Shown here: positions 18,208 through 29,023 of the stretch, in pieces | Layout of the letters: each line of letters starts with the position of its first letter | Position numbering within the stretch: position 1 is the stretch's first letter | Source of the DNA: Fuerstiella sp. | GTDB taxonomy: Bacteria; Planctomycetota; Planctomycetia; Planctomycetales; Planctomycetaceae | DNA: 64,000 bases | Reading direction: 5' to 3' | Assembly: GCA_014238335.1 (NCBI GenBank) | Contig: JABABI010000010.1 | Location: 50,592-114,591, forward strand | Notes under the pieces: model-generated | What the model was told of the DNA's origin: nothing | Databases searched by the model: none | The model's input: the letters and a program-made list of their open reading frames with translations, nothing else | Program-made: the position numbers and the translations under genes

Positions 18208-19980
18208 ATGTCAAAAGCCAAAGAACAAGCCGTCCATCTCGACCTTCCGGACTGGTATCCGAGCTGGGCACGGCAGATTGCGGAGTTGTACTTTTCCGGG
18301 AACTCGTGCTTCTTCATTCTGCACGGCAACGTTCACGATCTGGTGCCGTGCCAGGATGGCAACAAGTCTGAATTTCTGAGTGTGAGTGAGTTTCTGGGCG
18401 AGTACCTGTTCGGTCGCTGGGACATCGTTCTGCAGCACAATCTGAGCAAAGGACTGCAGGCACTGGCGGGCAGGGACAGCGAACGCCATCAGGCGATGAT
18501 GCGTGATCTGACCGGGCTGTTCGGCCACTATCGAAACTGGTCTCGCAAACCGGACGACATCCTGCTGACGCTGGACCAGATGATTGAACGATACCTGGTC
18601 GAAGACGATTCTGAAAAGCGCAAGCGACTGGCGGTGGTGTTCGACTACGGCCAGTATCTGGTTCCTCCCGGTGAAGCCGTACAGATTTCCGGATCGATCG
18701 CGTCGCGCGTTGTGAGATTCCTGGACTGGGCGCGAAATCCGTACATCCGCCGTGTCAACATGGCCTTTTGCCTGGTGTCAGAAAGCCTGTCGGAAGTTAA
18801 CGACCGGCTGGCGCAAAGTCCACATGTCGCAACGGTTGAAATCTCCATGCCGGACGAAGCGGCGCGCCAGCGATTTGTCGACGCTCGAGCAGATAAGGTC
18901 GGCAAAGGTAAGGATGCTGACCTGCTGACAGCAAAACAGCTGGTCAGCAATTCCAACGGTTTAAGTTTGCTGAGTCTGGAACACCTGCTGTCCCAGACGT
19001 CTCGGTCGGGCGGTGCGACCAGCAAGCAATTCCGCACACTGAAAAAGACGGCCATTGAACGCCAGTGCGGTGGCTTTCTGGAGTTCGTCGAGCCGAAACA
19101 CACGCTTGATCTGGTCGTCGGGCACACGGCAGGCTGCCGCCGCCTGCGACAGGATGCTCAGCTGATCAGTGACGGCAATTCCGACGCAGCGCCGATGGGT
19201 TACCTGATCTGCGGTCCGGTGGGCACCGGCAAAACATTTTTGGCGGAATGCTACGCCGGTTCCATTGGCATTCCATGCGTGAAGCTGAAAAATTTCCGCA
19301 GCAAGTATGTGGGTGAAACCGAAGGCAACCTGCAGCGAGTACTGACGGTACTGCGGAGCCTGGGGCCGGTGATCGTGATCATCGACGAGGCCGATGCCTC
19401 ACTGGGCGACCGCAACCAAAGTGGCGATTCCGGAACCAGTGGTCGCATATTCGCAATGATCGCTCAGCAAATGGGCGACACTCGCTACCGCGGCAAGATC
19501 ATGTGGATGCTGCTGACGTGCCGCCCTGACCTGTTGCCCATCGACCTGAAACGACAGGGCCGAGCAGAAGTTCACATTCCGTTATTTTACCCGGACAACG
19601 AAGCCGAAATCCGTACCATGTTCAAAGTGATGGGCCGCAAGAATAACGTTACAGTCGACATGGACGATATCGAACTGGACCAGCGCCACATGGAACTGAG
19701 CGGCGCAGACATTGAAAGCGTCGTACTGACAGCCAGGCGAGTCGCTCTGCTGGACCGACGCACTTCTGTGAACAGCGAAGATTTGGAAACCGCACTGACC
19801 GAATTCATTCCATCGGCACAGGGACTTGAAAAAGACATGCAGGAAATTGCGGCCGTTCTGGAATGCACGCAGATGGATTTCCTGAACGACGAATGGAGAG
19901 AAACACTACAGGCCGAAGGTGGTCGATCGCAACTGCAGCAGCAATTGACGAAAATGAGAAACATGGTGGAACAACTATGA
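18208..19980 (+). CDS. AAA+ ATPase linked to PspA
   Basis: 590 aa. The C-terminal half is a classical AAA+ module: Walker A GPVGTGKT at 336-343, Walker B VIVIIDEAD ending about 396, a likely pore-loop region SKYVGETEGN, sensor-1/arginine-finger region LTCRPDLLPIDLKRQGRAE, and a helical lid. The N-terminal half (1-300) has strand-like segments (FFILHGNVHDLV, LAVVFDYGQYLVP) that look like a degenerate first AAA domain without a P-loop; this is inference. It follows pspA on the same strand. Because PspA is an ESCRT-III relative and Vps4-type AAA ATPases disassemble ESCRT-III, a role in remodelling PspA polymers is attractive but unproven. It is cytoplasmic. Confidence 0.88.
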   Translation: MSKAKEQAVHLDLPDWYPSWARQIAELYFSGNSCFFILHGNVHDLVPCQDGNKSEFLSVSEFLGEYLFGRWDIVLQHNLSKGLQALAGRDSERHQAMMRDLTGLFGHYRNWSRKPDDILLTLDQMIERYLVEDDSEKRKRLAVVFDYGQYLVPPGEAVQISGSIASRVVRFLDWARNPYIRRVNMAFCLVSESLSEVNDRLAQSPHVATVEISMPDEAARQRFVDARADKVGKGKDADLLTAKQLVSNSNGLSLLSLEHLLSQTSRSGGATSKQFRTLKKTAIERQCGGFLEFVEPKHTLDLVVGHTAGCRRLRQDAQLISDGNSDAAPMGYLICGPVGTGKTFLAECYAGSIGIPCVKLKNFRSKYVGETEGNLQRVLTVLRSLGPVIVIIDEADASLGDRNQSGDSGTSGRIFAMIAQQMGDTRYRGKIMWMLLTCRPDLLPIDLKRQGRAEVHIPLFYPDNEAEIRTMFKVMGRKNNVTVDMDDIELDQRHMELSGADIESVVLTARRVALLDRRTSVNSEDLETALTEFIPSAQGLEKDMQEIAAVLECTQMDFLNDEWRETLQAEGGRSQLQQQLTKMRNMVEQL

Positions 19981-20149
19981 CGGTCCCGGTGCCTAATTTT
20001 CGTCGAAGAACCAATCAGGAAACGGAGCCTCGGCCGGTCATGGCTGAGCAAGACCGAAAAGCGACATGAATTCACATTGATGAGATGTGGCAGCTTCTCA
20101 AATACAGATTTTAATTCAAATCACAGACTGAATCCCGGAGACACCTGAC

Positions 20150-20437
20150 ATGACTCGCAAAAGCTGGATTGACCCTGACACCAAAGAGCCTCTGATTGAC
20201 GACTACGCCAAGCAAATGGAGAGCTTTGTGCGAGCATTCCAGGACGGCATAATTACTGACAAGGAAATCAGCGACCAGGAAGCTCAGCTGGTGGAATGTA
20301 TGACCGAAGTCGAAAACAGTCTCGATGACGAAACGCATGCAAAGGTGACACGTCTATTGTGTGAACTCACTGCCTTCGATGTCATGCAGTTCACTTACGA
20401 AATGCAAAAAGCGCGGGCCGCCATGTTCCGCGGATAG
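20150..20437 (+). CDS. Small acidic helical protein after the AAA gene
   Basis: 95 aa, no family recognised. It is acidic and predicted helical, with a conserved-looking core (KEISDQEAQLVECMTEVE) and a C-terminal FTYEMQKARAAMF helix. The stretch FQDGIITDKEISDQEAQLV has the look of an acidic helix-loop-helix regulator, but this is only a resemblance. It lies 169 bp after the AAA gene on the same strand and may be its third partner. A 30-codon frame at 19977-20069 overlaps the AAA stop codon and could be translationally coupled, but it is too short to support. Confidence 0.6.
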   Translation: MTRKSWIDPDTKEPLIDDYAKQMESFVRAFQDGIITDKEISDQEAQLVECMTEVENSLDDETHAKVTRLLCELTAFDVMQFTYEMQKARAAMFRG

Positions 20438-20585
20438 AGATGGGGGATATATTAAGTCGCGCGATCGCTGCAGTCATTGTCCAGATAACGAGCGTGACGA
20501 CGGCCAACGTCTGGTGAAAAGCCGTGCCGCCAGAAAACTGCGACCGCACAGACGACTCGCGGCCTCGGCAGGACCTGCAACCACC

Positions 20586-21913
<1,328 letters not shown>

Positions 21914-21917
<4 letters not shown>

Positions 21918-23338
21918 TCGTGAAACGCGGTGCCGGCACAGAACCCTCACGTCGTTGCACGCTGTTCGCGGCTCTGCTGTTCACCGCATTGCCCCTGTAC
22001 GCCGCCGAACGCCCGAATGTGGTCATGATTCTGGCCGACGATCAGTGCTATCGCGACTTCGGATTCATGGGCAGTGACCTGGTGCACACGCCGAATATCG
22101 ACCGTCTGGCCGCAGCATCCGCACGGTATCCGAACGGATACGTTCCGATGAGTGTTTGTCGTCCGTCACTGGCAACGTTTCTGACGGGCCTGTACCCACA
22201 TCAGCACGGCATTCACTTCAATCATCCTCCACCGGGTCTGAGCGTCATGCGGAAGACGATGACAGCGGCGCAATATGAACGGACGCGAGCCACGACCGAC
22301 AATTTGATCGAAAAGGTTGCCACATTGCCGCGAATTCTGGCTCAGCATGGCTATGTCTGTCTGCAGACCGGAAAACACTGGGAAGGCAGTTACAGAACCG
22401 CGGGGTTTACTCATGGCATGACGCTGGGAAAACCGGCGAATCGGCTGGGTGCCATCACTGGCACTCGACAACAGGCCAACGGTGACCGGGTAGCACACGG
22501 AAACGGCGACGCGGGTCTGGTCATTGGTCGAGAAACGATGCAGCCGATATACGACTTCGTCGACGAGCACGCGGGCCGGCAACCATTCTTCATCTGGTAT
22601 GCGCCGTTTTTGCCTCACACACCGTTTGATGCGGCACGGCGATATCACGATGTGTACAGGGACAAACAGATCCCCGATCACGTAAGACCGTACTATGCAG
22701 AGATCGCTCGCTTTGACGAAACCGTTGGGGCGCTGCTTCGGCATCTGAATGACAAGCAACTGCTGGACAATACGCTGATCGTATTCGCCAGCGACAACGG
22801 CTTTCGACCTCACCAGACGAAGCGTGGAGCATACAACTCACGCTCGAAGCTTTCGGAATTCGAGGACGGACTCAGGACGCCCATTCTGATTCGCTGGAAC
22901 GGACACGTGAAATCCGCCGACCACTCTAAGCTCGTCCACACGGTGGATCTGGTGCCAACTGTCCTTGCAGCGACGGGGCTGACAGATGAGATCACACGGC
23001 GAATGAATGGCATCAACCTGCTGCCATCGGCAACGGGCAGAGAACCGCTTCCCAATCGTCCCATGTTCGGAGCCATTTTTTCGAATGACGCCCAGGTTCT
23101 GGGTGCACCGTCGCGGCACGTACGTGCTCGCTGGGTGCGCGACGGCAACTTCAAATTGCTGGTTCCAGGACCGGCAAAGAAACCAATCGCGTTAAGTTTG
23201 TTTGACCTGAAAAAAGATCCTCGTGAGACTACAAACCTCGCAGTCGTTGCTGAGCAAGCTTCTCGCGTCGCTAACATGCGTCAGTTACTGGATCATTGGT
23301 GGCCTCTCGACGACAATAATCAGGATACGAAACCATGA
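21914..23338 (+). CDS. Secreted sulfatase with variant active-site motif
   Basis: 474 aa from GTG 21914, which overlaps the stop of the preceding gene by four bases; GTG 21920 is an alternative. A signal peptide (LFAALLFTALPLYAA) leads into ERPNVVMILADDQ, whose Asp pair binds Ca2+. The active-site Cys that becomes formylglycine lies near residue 81 in VCRPSLATFLTGLYPHQHG. The usual C-x-P-x-R signature has Leu instead of Arg. Other catalytic positions look intact: GKHWEG, FASDNGFRPHQTK. The family removes sulfate esters from polysaccharides or other substrates in the periplasm. It overlaps the next gene by four bases (ATGA), so the three genes form one unit. Confidence 0.88.
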
Positions 23339-24501
23339 AACGCAGCACGGAAAAAATTCTCACAACCCACGTTGGCAGTCTGGCTCGACCGGACCGTCAA
23401 CTGGCCCTTCTGTTCGCCAAAGAACGCGGCGAAGCATACGAGACCGCGGAATTCGAAGCCTCGACCCGGCAGGCGGTCGACGACATCGTCAAGGGACAGG
23501 TCGAAGCAGGCATTGACATCGTCTGCGATGGGGAACAGGGCAAATCGAGTTTTTTGACGTACATTACTGAACGCTTGGAAGGATTTTCACCGCGCGAACA
23601 GCAGGGAGAAGACCTGTGGGTCGACTCACGGGAGACGATTGCCTTTCCGGAGTTTTACGACGCTCACCGAAAGTCCCGCGAAGGACTGATTGCTCAGCCG
23701 GTGAAACTGGCCTGCACAGGTCCGGTGAAATACTGCGGCCATCAGGCTCTGCAGCGTGAGATTAAAAACGTCAAAGCTGCCGCCGCAAAGAACAATGTTG
23801 ACAACGTCTTTATGACGGCCGTGTCCCCCTCTGATGTGGAGGGTCAGCAGTCCAATGAATTCTACGATTCGGCAGATGACTATCTGTACGCGATCGCAGA
23901 CGCGATGTATGACGAGTACAAGGCAATCGTGGATTCCGGGCTGATTCTGCAGATCGACGACCCTCGCCTGCTGACGTACTACATTTCTCAGCCTGACCTG
24001 AGTGTCGAAGACTGCCGCAAATGGGCAGAAGTCCGGGTCGAAGCATTGAATCATGCGTTGAAAGGACTGCCGACCGATCGCATCCGGTTCCACACCTGCT
24101 ACGGCATCAACATCGGTCCTCGTGTCCACGAAATGAATCTGGCGGACATTGTTGACATCATGCTGAAAGTTAACGCCGGGGCCTATTTGTTTGAAGCGGG
24201 AAATCCACGACACGAACACGAATGGAAGGTCTGGGAAAATGTCATTCTGCCGGAAGGAAAAATTATCGTGCCGGGCGTGATTTCTCATTCCACGCCGCTG
24301 GTCGAACATCCGGAATTGGTGGCTCAGCGACTGATTCGTTTCGCCAATATCGTGGGCAAAGAAAATGTCATCGGCGGCAGCGACTGCGGCTTCGCGTCCT
24401 TTGCCGCAACGGAACAGGAAATTCATCCTCGCATCGTCTGGGCCAAGTTCGCCAATCTCGCCGAGGGTGCTCGTATCGCGTCCAAAGAACTTTGGCCGTA
24501 A
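23335..24501 (+). CDS. MetE C-terminal-like zinc methyltransferase family protein
   Basis: 388 aa, matching the cobalamin-independent methionine synthase C-terminal fold as found in short stand-alone members and in epoxyalkane:coenzyme M transferases. The N-terminal motif TTHVGSLARP is typical. Zinc ligands can be read as His and Cys in FHTCYG, Glu in LFEAGNPRHEHEW and Cys in GGSDCGF. Full MetE is about 750 aa, so this is the catalytic half only. The start overlaps the sulfatase stop (ATGA). Substrate is unknown; a thiol- or sulfur-linked substrate would fit both this fold and the sulfatase neighbour, but that is inference. Cytoplasmic, no signal peptide. Confidence 0.85.
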   Translation: MKRSTEKILTTHVGSLARPDRQLALLFAKERGEAYETAEFEASTRQAVDDIVKGQVEAGIDIVCDGEQGKSSFLTYITERLEGFSPREQQGEDLWVDSRETIAFPEFYDAHRKSREGLIAQPVKLACTGPVKYCGHQALQREIKNVKAAAAKNNVDNVFMTAVSPSDVEGQQSNEFYDSADDYLYAIADAMYDEYKAIVDSGLILQIDDPRLLTYYISQPDLSVEDCRKWAEVRVEALNHALKGLPTDRIRFHTCYGINIGPRVHEMNLADIVDIMLKVNAGAYLFEAGNPRHEHEWKVWENVILPEGKIIVPGVISHSTPLVEHPELVAQRLIRFANIVGKENVIGGSDCGFASFAATEQEIHPRIVWAKFANLAEGARIASKELWP

Positions 24502-24670
24502 GTTCCACACTCGTTTAACCGCGAGGGTATCGCCCCGCGCTCACGCTGCTTTCCACAACCGTCTCGAGTCACATCGATCCATCCCCGGAGGTCATCCCGG
24601 ATAGCGACGTTCGAATCACTCGTTTCCGTCACAATTATCCAACTGTGCTACCCAGCCGGAAATCACGCGA

Positions 24671-25048
24671 ATGTTTGTCACTGTGCGAGACCTGAAGGCA
24701 ACCTTCACATTACTGCCATTAAGCATTATCGGAGCTGTCCTGCCGCTGTTGGTGACTGTGCCTTTTCAGCTGGTCAGCAGGATGTTCGACAACCCGGAAA
24801 CGCCTGCCACCTATTCCGGCAATGCAGTCACACCTCTGGGCATCATCGTCGGCTTTGTGGCGTGGGCTGTCATGGGATTGATGCAATGAATCCCATGGTA
24901 TTACGTGCGCCGCTACAACCAAACGCACCAGAACAGTCCGGGAGAGTCAGTCTTCGGAATATCTCCGAGTGCATTTCTCATCCTCGGATCGATTGTATAC
25001 TTCGGATCGTGTTTTGGCATCGTTGCCATCATGACTCTGTCTCGATGA
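24671..25048 (+). pseudogene. Membrane protein interrupted by an in-frame TGA
   Basis: An ORF of 72 codons (24671-24889) encodes two hydrophobic segments (LLPLSIIGAVLPLLVTVPF and LGIIVGFVAWAVMG). It ends in TGA, but the same frame continues for 52 more sense codons to the TGA at 25046, reading IPWYYVRRYNQTHQ, then a third hydrophobic helix (AFLILGSIVYFGSCFGIVAI). The downstream part has a coding-like composition and a matching membrane theme, so the two pieces look like one gene of about 125 codons with a premature stop. A GTG at 24905 could restart the second piece. I recognise no family. Confidence 0.45.
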
Positions 25049-25175
25049 CGTTGCCTAATTCGCCGACGGATCTCCAGCGACTCGGCAGATTACCATTCAC
25101 GCATGTTTGTTTTGACCATACTGTTCATCGTATGCTGTCAGACTCATCTTTTTTGACATCTGCCGGACAACTTCC

Positions 25176-26723
25176 ATGATGCCCCTGAACCATCTTCGCT
25201 CATTCGTCTGTTACTGCATCACATTTTTTCTTTGCATCTCAATGGCGGCTTCTCAGGAAACGGGCCTGAACCTTAACGTTCGATCACGCACGAAATCCAA
25301 ACAGAACAGCGGACGCTGGCATGCAACAACGAACCCTGTTGAGTGGAACGCACGGCAGACCGCCATTGTCATCTGCGACATGTGGGATAAGCACTGGTGC
25401 CCTCAGGCCACCGAACGAGTCGGCGAAATGGCTGGGAGGATGAACGAGGTCGTCACAGCGGCGCGGGCCCGGGGTGCCCTGATCATCCACTGTCCGAGCG
25501 ATACACTCGATTTCTACAAAGACACGCCGCAGCGCAGGCTGGCTCAGTCGGCACCAAAGGTTGAAACGAAGATTCCGCTGAAGCACTGGTGTCATCTGGA
25601 CGCGAATATCGAAGGGAAGGCACTGCCGATTGACGATTCCGACGGTGGCTGCGACTGCGAAACGCCCGTCAAGAACTACCGTGCGTGGAGTCGTCAGCAT
25701 CCGGCCATCGAAATCGCTGATGGTGACGCTGTCACCGACAGTGCCGAAGCGTTCTATCTGATGAAACAACGCGGCATCAGCAACGTTGTGGTTATGGGAG
25801 TGCATACCAACATGTGCGTGCTCGGGCGGCCGTTTTCAATTCGCCAGATGGTGCAGCAGGGACAGAACGTGGTACTGATGCGGGACATGACCGACACCAT
25901 GTACAATCCGAAATTGGCTCCTTTCGTCAGCCACTTCACAGGAACGGATCTGGTTATTGAGCACATCGAAAAGTACTGGTGTCCGACAATTTTGAGTTCC
26001 GATTTCATCGGTGGTGATGAGTTTCGCTTCAAACACGACAAACGAAAACATCTTGTCGTACTGTGTGCGGAACGGGAATACCTGACTCACAAGTCGCTGC
26101 CCGAATTTGCGGCACACTACCTGGGACACGACTTTCGAGTCAGCTTTGTGTGGGACGACGTCAACGACCGTAACAACCTGCCTGGCATAGACGTGGTCGC
26201 TGACGCGGACATTCTGCTGGTCAGTGTGCGACGGCGGACGTTACCGAACAGACAATTGAAGTATGTGCGAGACTTCGTAGCCAGCGGAAAGCCTGTCGTT
26301 GGAATTCGTACGGCCAGCCACGCTTTCTGCCTGCGAGACAAAGAGCCTGCAGAAGGGCTGGACAACTGGTCTGAGTTCGACAGCCAGGTCTTCGGAGGAC
26401 ACTATACCAACCACCATGGCGACGGCCCGCAGGTTGCCCTTACACTGGCGAAAAGTGCCGCCGCGAAAGAATTCCTGCAGCATGTTGTCGTCAACAAGCT
26501 GGTCGGTAACGGGTCGCTGTACAAAGTCACCCCACTTGCTGATTCGACAACACCACTGCTGATCGGAAGTATTCCGGGTGCCGACGCCGAACCCATCGCA
26601 TGGCTCAACAGGCGAGCCGATGGAGGCACCAGTCTGTACACATCTTTGGGACACATTGATGATTTCGAACAGCCACAGTTCCTGGAATTTCTGAAGCATT
26701 CCCTTGTTTCGATAGTCAAATGA
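25176..26723 (+). CDS. Isochorismatase-like hydrolase fused to a ThuA-like domain
   Basis: 515 aa with a signal peptide (YCITFFLCISMAAS). The N-terminal half (about 50-265) is a cysteine hydrolase of the isochorismatase-like superfamily, with the catalytic Asp in VICDMWD and the nucleophile Cys in MGVHTNMCVLGRP. The C-terminal half (about 285-515) matches ThuA-like (trehalose-utilisation) class I glutamine-amidotransferase-like domains, with HLVVLCAEREYL, VSVRRRTLP and HAFC motifs, and HTNHH-like HYTNHHGD. Such a two-domain secreted protein is unusual. The reaction is not known; both parent families act on small amides, esters or sugars. Confidence 0.82.
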   Translation: MMPLNHLRSFVCYCITFFLCISMAASQETGLNLNVRSRTKSKQNSGRWHATTNPVEWNARQTAIVICDMWDKHWCPQATERVGEMAGRMNEVVTAARARGALIIHCPSDTLDFYKDTPQRRLAQSAPKVETKIPLKHWCHLDANIEGKALPIDDSDGGCDCETPVKNYRAWSRQHPAIEIADGDAVTDSAEAFYLMKQRGISNVVVMGVHTNMCVLGRPFSIRQMVQQGQNVVLMRDMTDTMYNPKLAPFVSHFTGTDLVIEHIEKYWCPTILSSDFIGGDEFRFKHDKRKHLVVLCAEREYLTHKSLPEFAAHYLGHDFRVSFVWDDVNDRNNLPGIDVVADADILLVSVRRRTLPNRQLKYVRDFVASGKPVVGIRTASHAFCLRDKEPAEGLDNWSEFDSQVFGGHYTNHHGDGPQVALTLAKSAAAKEFLQHVVVNKLVGNGSLYKVTPLADSTTPLLIGSIPGADAEPIAWLNRRADGGTSLYTSLGHIDDFEQPQFLEFLKHSLVSIVK

Positions 26724-27119
26724 CCGGCAGAAGACATCGCCCGTTGACACGTGTGAAAGACATTGAGGCCGGCCACACACCATGCGGCTGCCGTTCGGCG
26801 TGCCACCCAGTGGCCTTCACCTGTACAGTTTGCCCTGCCGGAACAATCGCACCGGTCGCTGCAACCTCGCTAATCGATTTGTTTGCATCGTCGGACAGGT
26901 CTCCTGCCGAAACCCACGTTGCCAGAAACATCTGACAAGCGTGAGTGACCCGTTCAGCCGATTCTTTCCTAAAGACCGCACTTAACGGTGTGAAGGGACT
27001 ATTCCTCATCATCGGGTTCTGCAGCGCTGGAAGCGATGCACGGTGGAACTGGCATTGCCTGTTCCACCGTGCGCTCATGGTTGCGATGGATTGCCACCAA
27101 TTCGGAAACAGGTTCTGTG
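26724..27119. other. Intergenic region before the outer-membrane lipoprotein gene
   Basis: 396 bp with no supported gene. It should hold the promoter of the TolC-like gene. The small frames here have no family signal. No tRNA, hairpin or repeat stood out. Confidence 0.35.
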
Positions 27120-28928
27120 ATGTACAAACGTCTTTGGCAGATACCACTGGCAGTCGTAGTGCTGCTGGGATTGACGGGATGCCAGACTTCATCCCGCTCC
27201 GGGCGGCTTGCACACGTCGCGAGTCCAGACAGCGAAAGGGACTGCCCGTATGATGCTGTTGCGGCACAGGTAAATGCTGTCTCGGAACACGTCCGGTCCG
27301 CCACAGTTTCTAAGACCGCCCCCTTCAGTGAGAGCCACCAGACTCGTCCCGCCTGGCAGACGTTGAACTTCGCAGCCCCCGACGAATCAGACATCGCTGG
27401 TGGATCCGCGTCAAAGCTGGACACCGAACGCGCTCACAACGAACAACCACTCGTCGCAGCCGGAGAGTTCCTGCTCCCTGCCGTTGCTGACGGCAGCACT
27501 GTCGCGGATCAGAAACGATCGGTCGCCCCAGTCATCCAGGCGACCGCCACCAGAATCACCGATGAACCGGATAGCCCGCTGCCGGCGCCGCCTGCAACGT
27601 CTGAGCAGGAAGCATTTCCCGTGGACCTGCCAACCATTCTTAGACTGTCCGGTGGTCGCAACTGGGCCGTTCAACTGGCTGGTGAACGAATCAATCAGGC
27701 ACAAGCCGAGGTCCTGGCCGCAGAAGCAATGTGGCTGCCGTCGCTGAATGTGGGCGTTAGCGCCACAAAACACGAAGGACAAATTCAAGCCACGACCGGC
27801 GAGATCCTTGATGTCAGTCGAAATTCACTGTTTGTCGGTGGCGGAGCCAAGGTTGCCAACGCTCCACTGACTGGTGGTGCCGGAGGACCGGCCCGACTGT
27901 TTCTTGACCTGCCAATCGCCGACGCATTATTTCAGCCACTTGTCGCAAGGCAGAAGTCATGTGCAGCTCAGTTTCACCAGGCCGTGGCCTTTAACGACGC
28001 ACAACTGGAAGGCGCGTTGGCGTATTTCGACCTTGTATCGGCTCAGGGCGAAGCCGCCATCAATGCGGAAAACCTCTCTGACGCGGAGGGGTTATTGTCC
28101 ATGACCCAGGCATTTGTGACAGCCGGCAAAGCTTCTCCGGCAGAAGTGTCGCGGGTACAGGTGATTGTGGCCAATCACCAGCAGACCGTAGTGGACGCTC
28201 AGCTGAAGATCAGACTGGCCTCCAGCGAACTGATCCGAATTGTCCGTCTTGATCCCTCGCAGCTATCCACGGAAGCACTGTTGTATAGCGCCGACGATCA
28301 TCTGCTGCCAATTGAGTTGATTCCTGAAGAATCGGATTTGGGCGCCCTCATCGCACAGGGGCAAGGCATACGACCGGAAGTTGGAAAAGAGCACGCTCTT
28401 GCCCAGGCACAACTGGCTAACAATAGAAATCAGGAATTGCGTCCTTTTATTCCCAGTCTGAATGTGGGTGTTTCAGCGGGAGGATTCGGTGGTGGCAGCG
28501 GCAGTGACATCAACCGTTTTGATGGACGAGCTGACATTGATGCGATGCTGGTCTGGGAAATACGCAATCTTGGCTTCGGTGAACGAGCTGCTCGTGGCGA
28601 AACCAGCAGTCGATACCGACAGGCGGTCCTCCGCAGCCATCAGGTCCAGGACCAGATCGCAGAAGAAGTCAGGAACGCATGGCATCGCGTTCGGGCCGGA
28701 CGACAGAGGATGGACATTGCCCGAGACAACGTCAGTGAGGCCGTGCGACTGGTCGACATGAACTTTGCACGCATTCGAGGTCTCGAAGGTCTGCCGCTGG
28801 AAGCCATCCAGGCACTCCACGCTGTCAGTCAGGCTCGGCTGAGCTACCTGCGAGCAATCGTGGAGTACAACAAGGCTCAGGCAGAGCTGCTGCGAGCTGT
28901 CGGACGACCGATACCCAATGGCGTGTAA
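27120..28928 (+). CDS. TolC-family outer-membrane efflux lipoprotein
   Basis: 602 aa from ATG 27120. The N-terminus is a lipoprotein signal (PLAVVVLLGLTGCQTSS) with lipobox LTGC. About 140 residues of low-complexity, Ala/Ser/Pro-rich sequence follow before the outer-membrane efflux (OEP) domain at about 175-602, which shows the two repeated helical halves typical of TolC/OprM (for example RINQAQAEVLAAEAMWLPSL and RQAVLRSHQVQDQIAEEVRN). It would be the outer-membrane exit duct of the RND system encoded convergently just downstream. The long N-terminal linker is unusual. Convergent placement opposite its adaptor and pump means separate transcription. Confidence 0.88.
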   Translation: MYKRLWQIPLAVVVLLGLTGCQTSSRSGRLAHVASPDSERDCPYDAVAAQVNAVSEHVRSATVSKTAPFSESHQTRPAWQTLNFAAPDESDIAGGSASKLDTERAHNEQPLVAAGEFLLPAVADGSTVADQKRSVAPVIQATATRITDEPDSPLPAPPATSEQEAFPVDLPTILRLSGGRNWAVQLAGERINQAQAEVLAAEAMWLPSLNVGVSATKHEGQIQATTGEILDVSRNSLFVGGGAKVANAPLTGGAGGPARLFLDLPIADALFQPLVARQKSCAAQFHQAVAFNDAQLEGALAYFDLVSAQGEAAINAENLSDAEGLLSMTQAFVTAGKASPAEVSRVQVIVANHQQTVVDAQLKIRLASSELIRIVRLDPSQLSTEALLYSADDHLLPIELIPEESDLGALIAQGQGIRPEVGKEHALAQAQLANNRNQELRPFIPSLNVGVSAGGFGGGSGSDINRFDGRADIDAMLVWEIRNLGFGERAARGETSSRYRQAVLRSHQVQDQIAEEVRNAWHRVRAGRQRMDIARDNVSEAVRLVDMNFARIRGLEGLPLEAIQALHAVSQARLSYLRAIVEYNKAQAELLRAVGRPIPNGV

Positions 28929-29023
28929 TCTGTGTAACACGCGAAAAGGGGTCAGTTACACAAAACCGGAACGGCCCAAAGAGTGCTTCGCATTGGGGGT
29001 ACATCACCTTTTTTTCCTGGTCA

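Noticed and set aside
19977..20069. 30-codon frame overlapping the AAA stop codon (ATGA)
   Set aside because: Coupled start is suggestive, but the product is short, Arg/Pro-rich and has no signal; too little to call.
24887..24889. TGA read as selenocysteine
   Set aside because: No SECIS-like stem was evident right after the codon, the protein is not a redox type, and TAA interrupts another gene in the same way, so decay or error is simpler.
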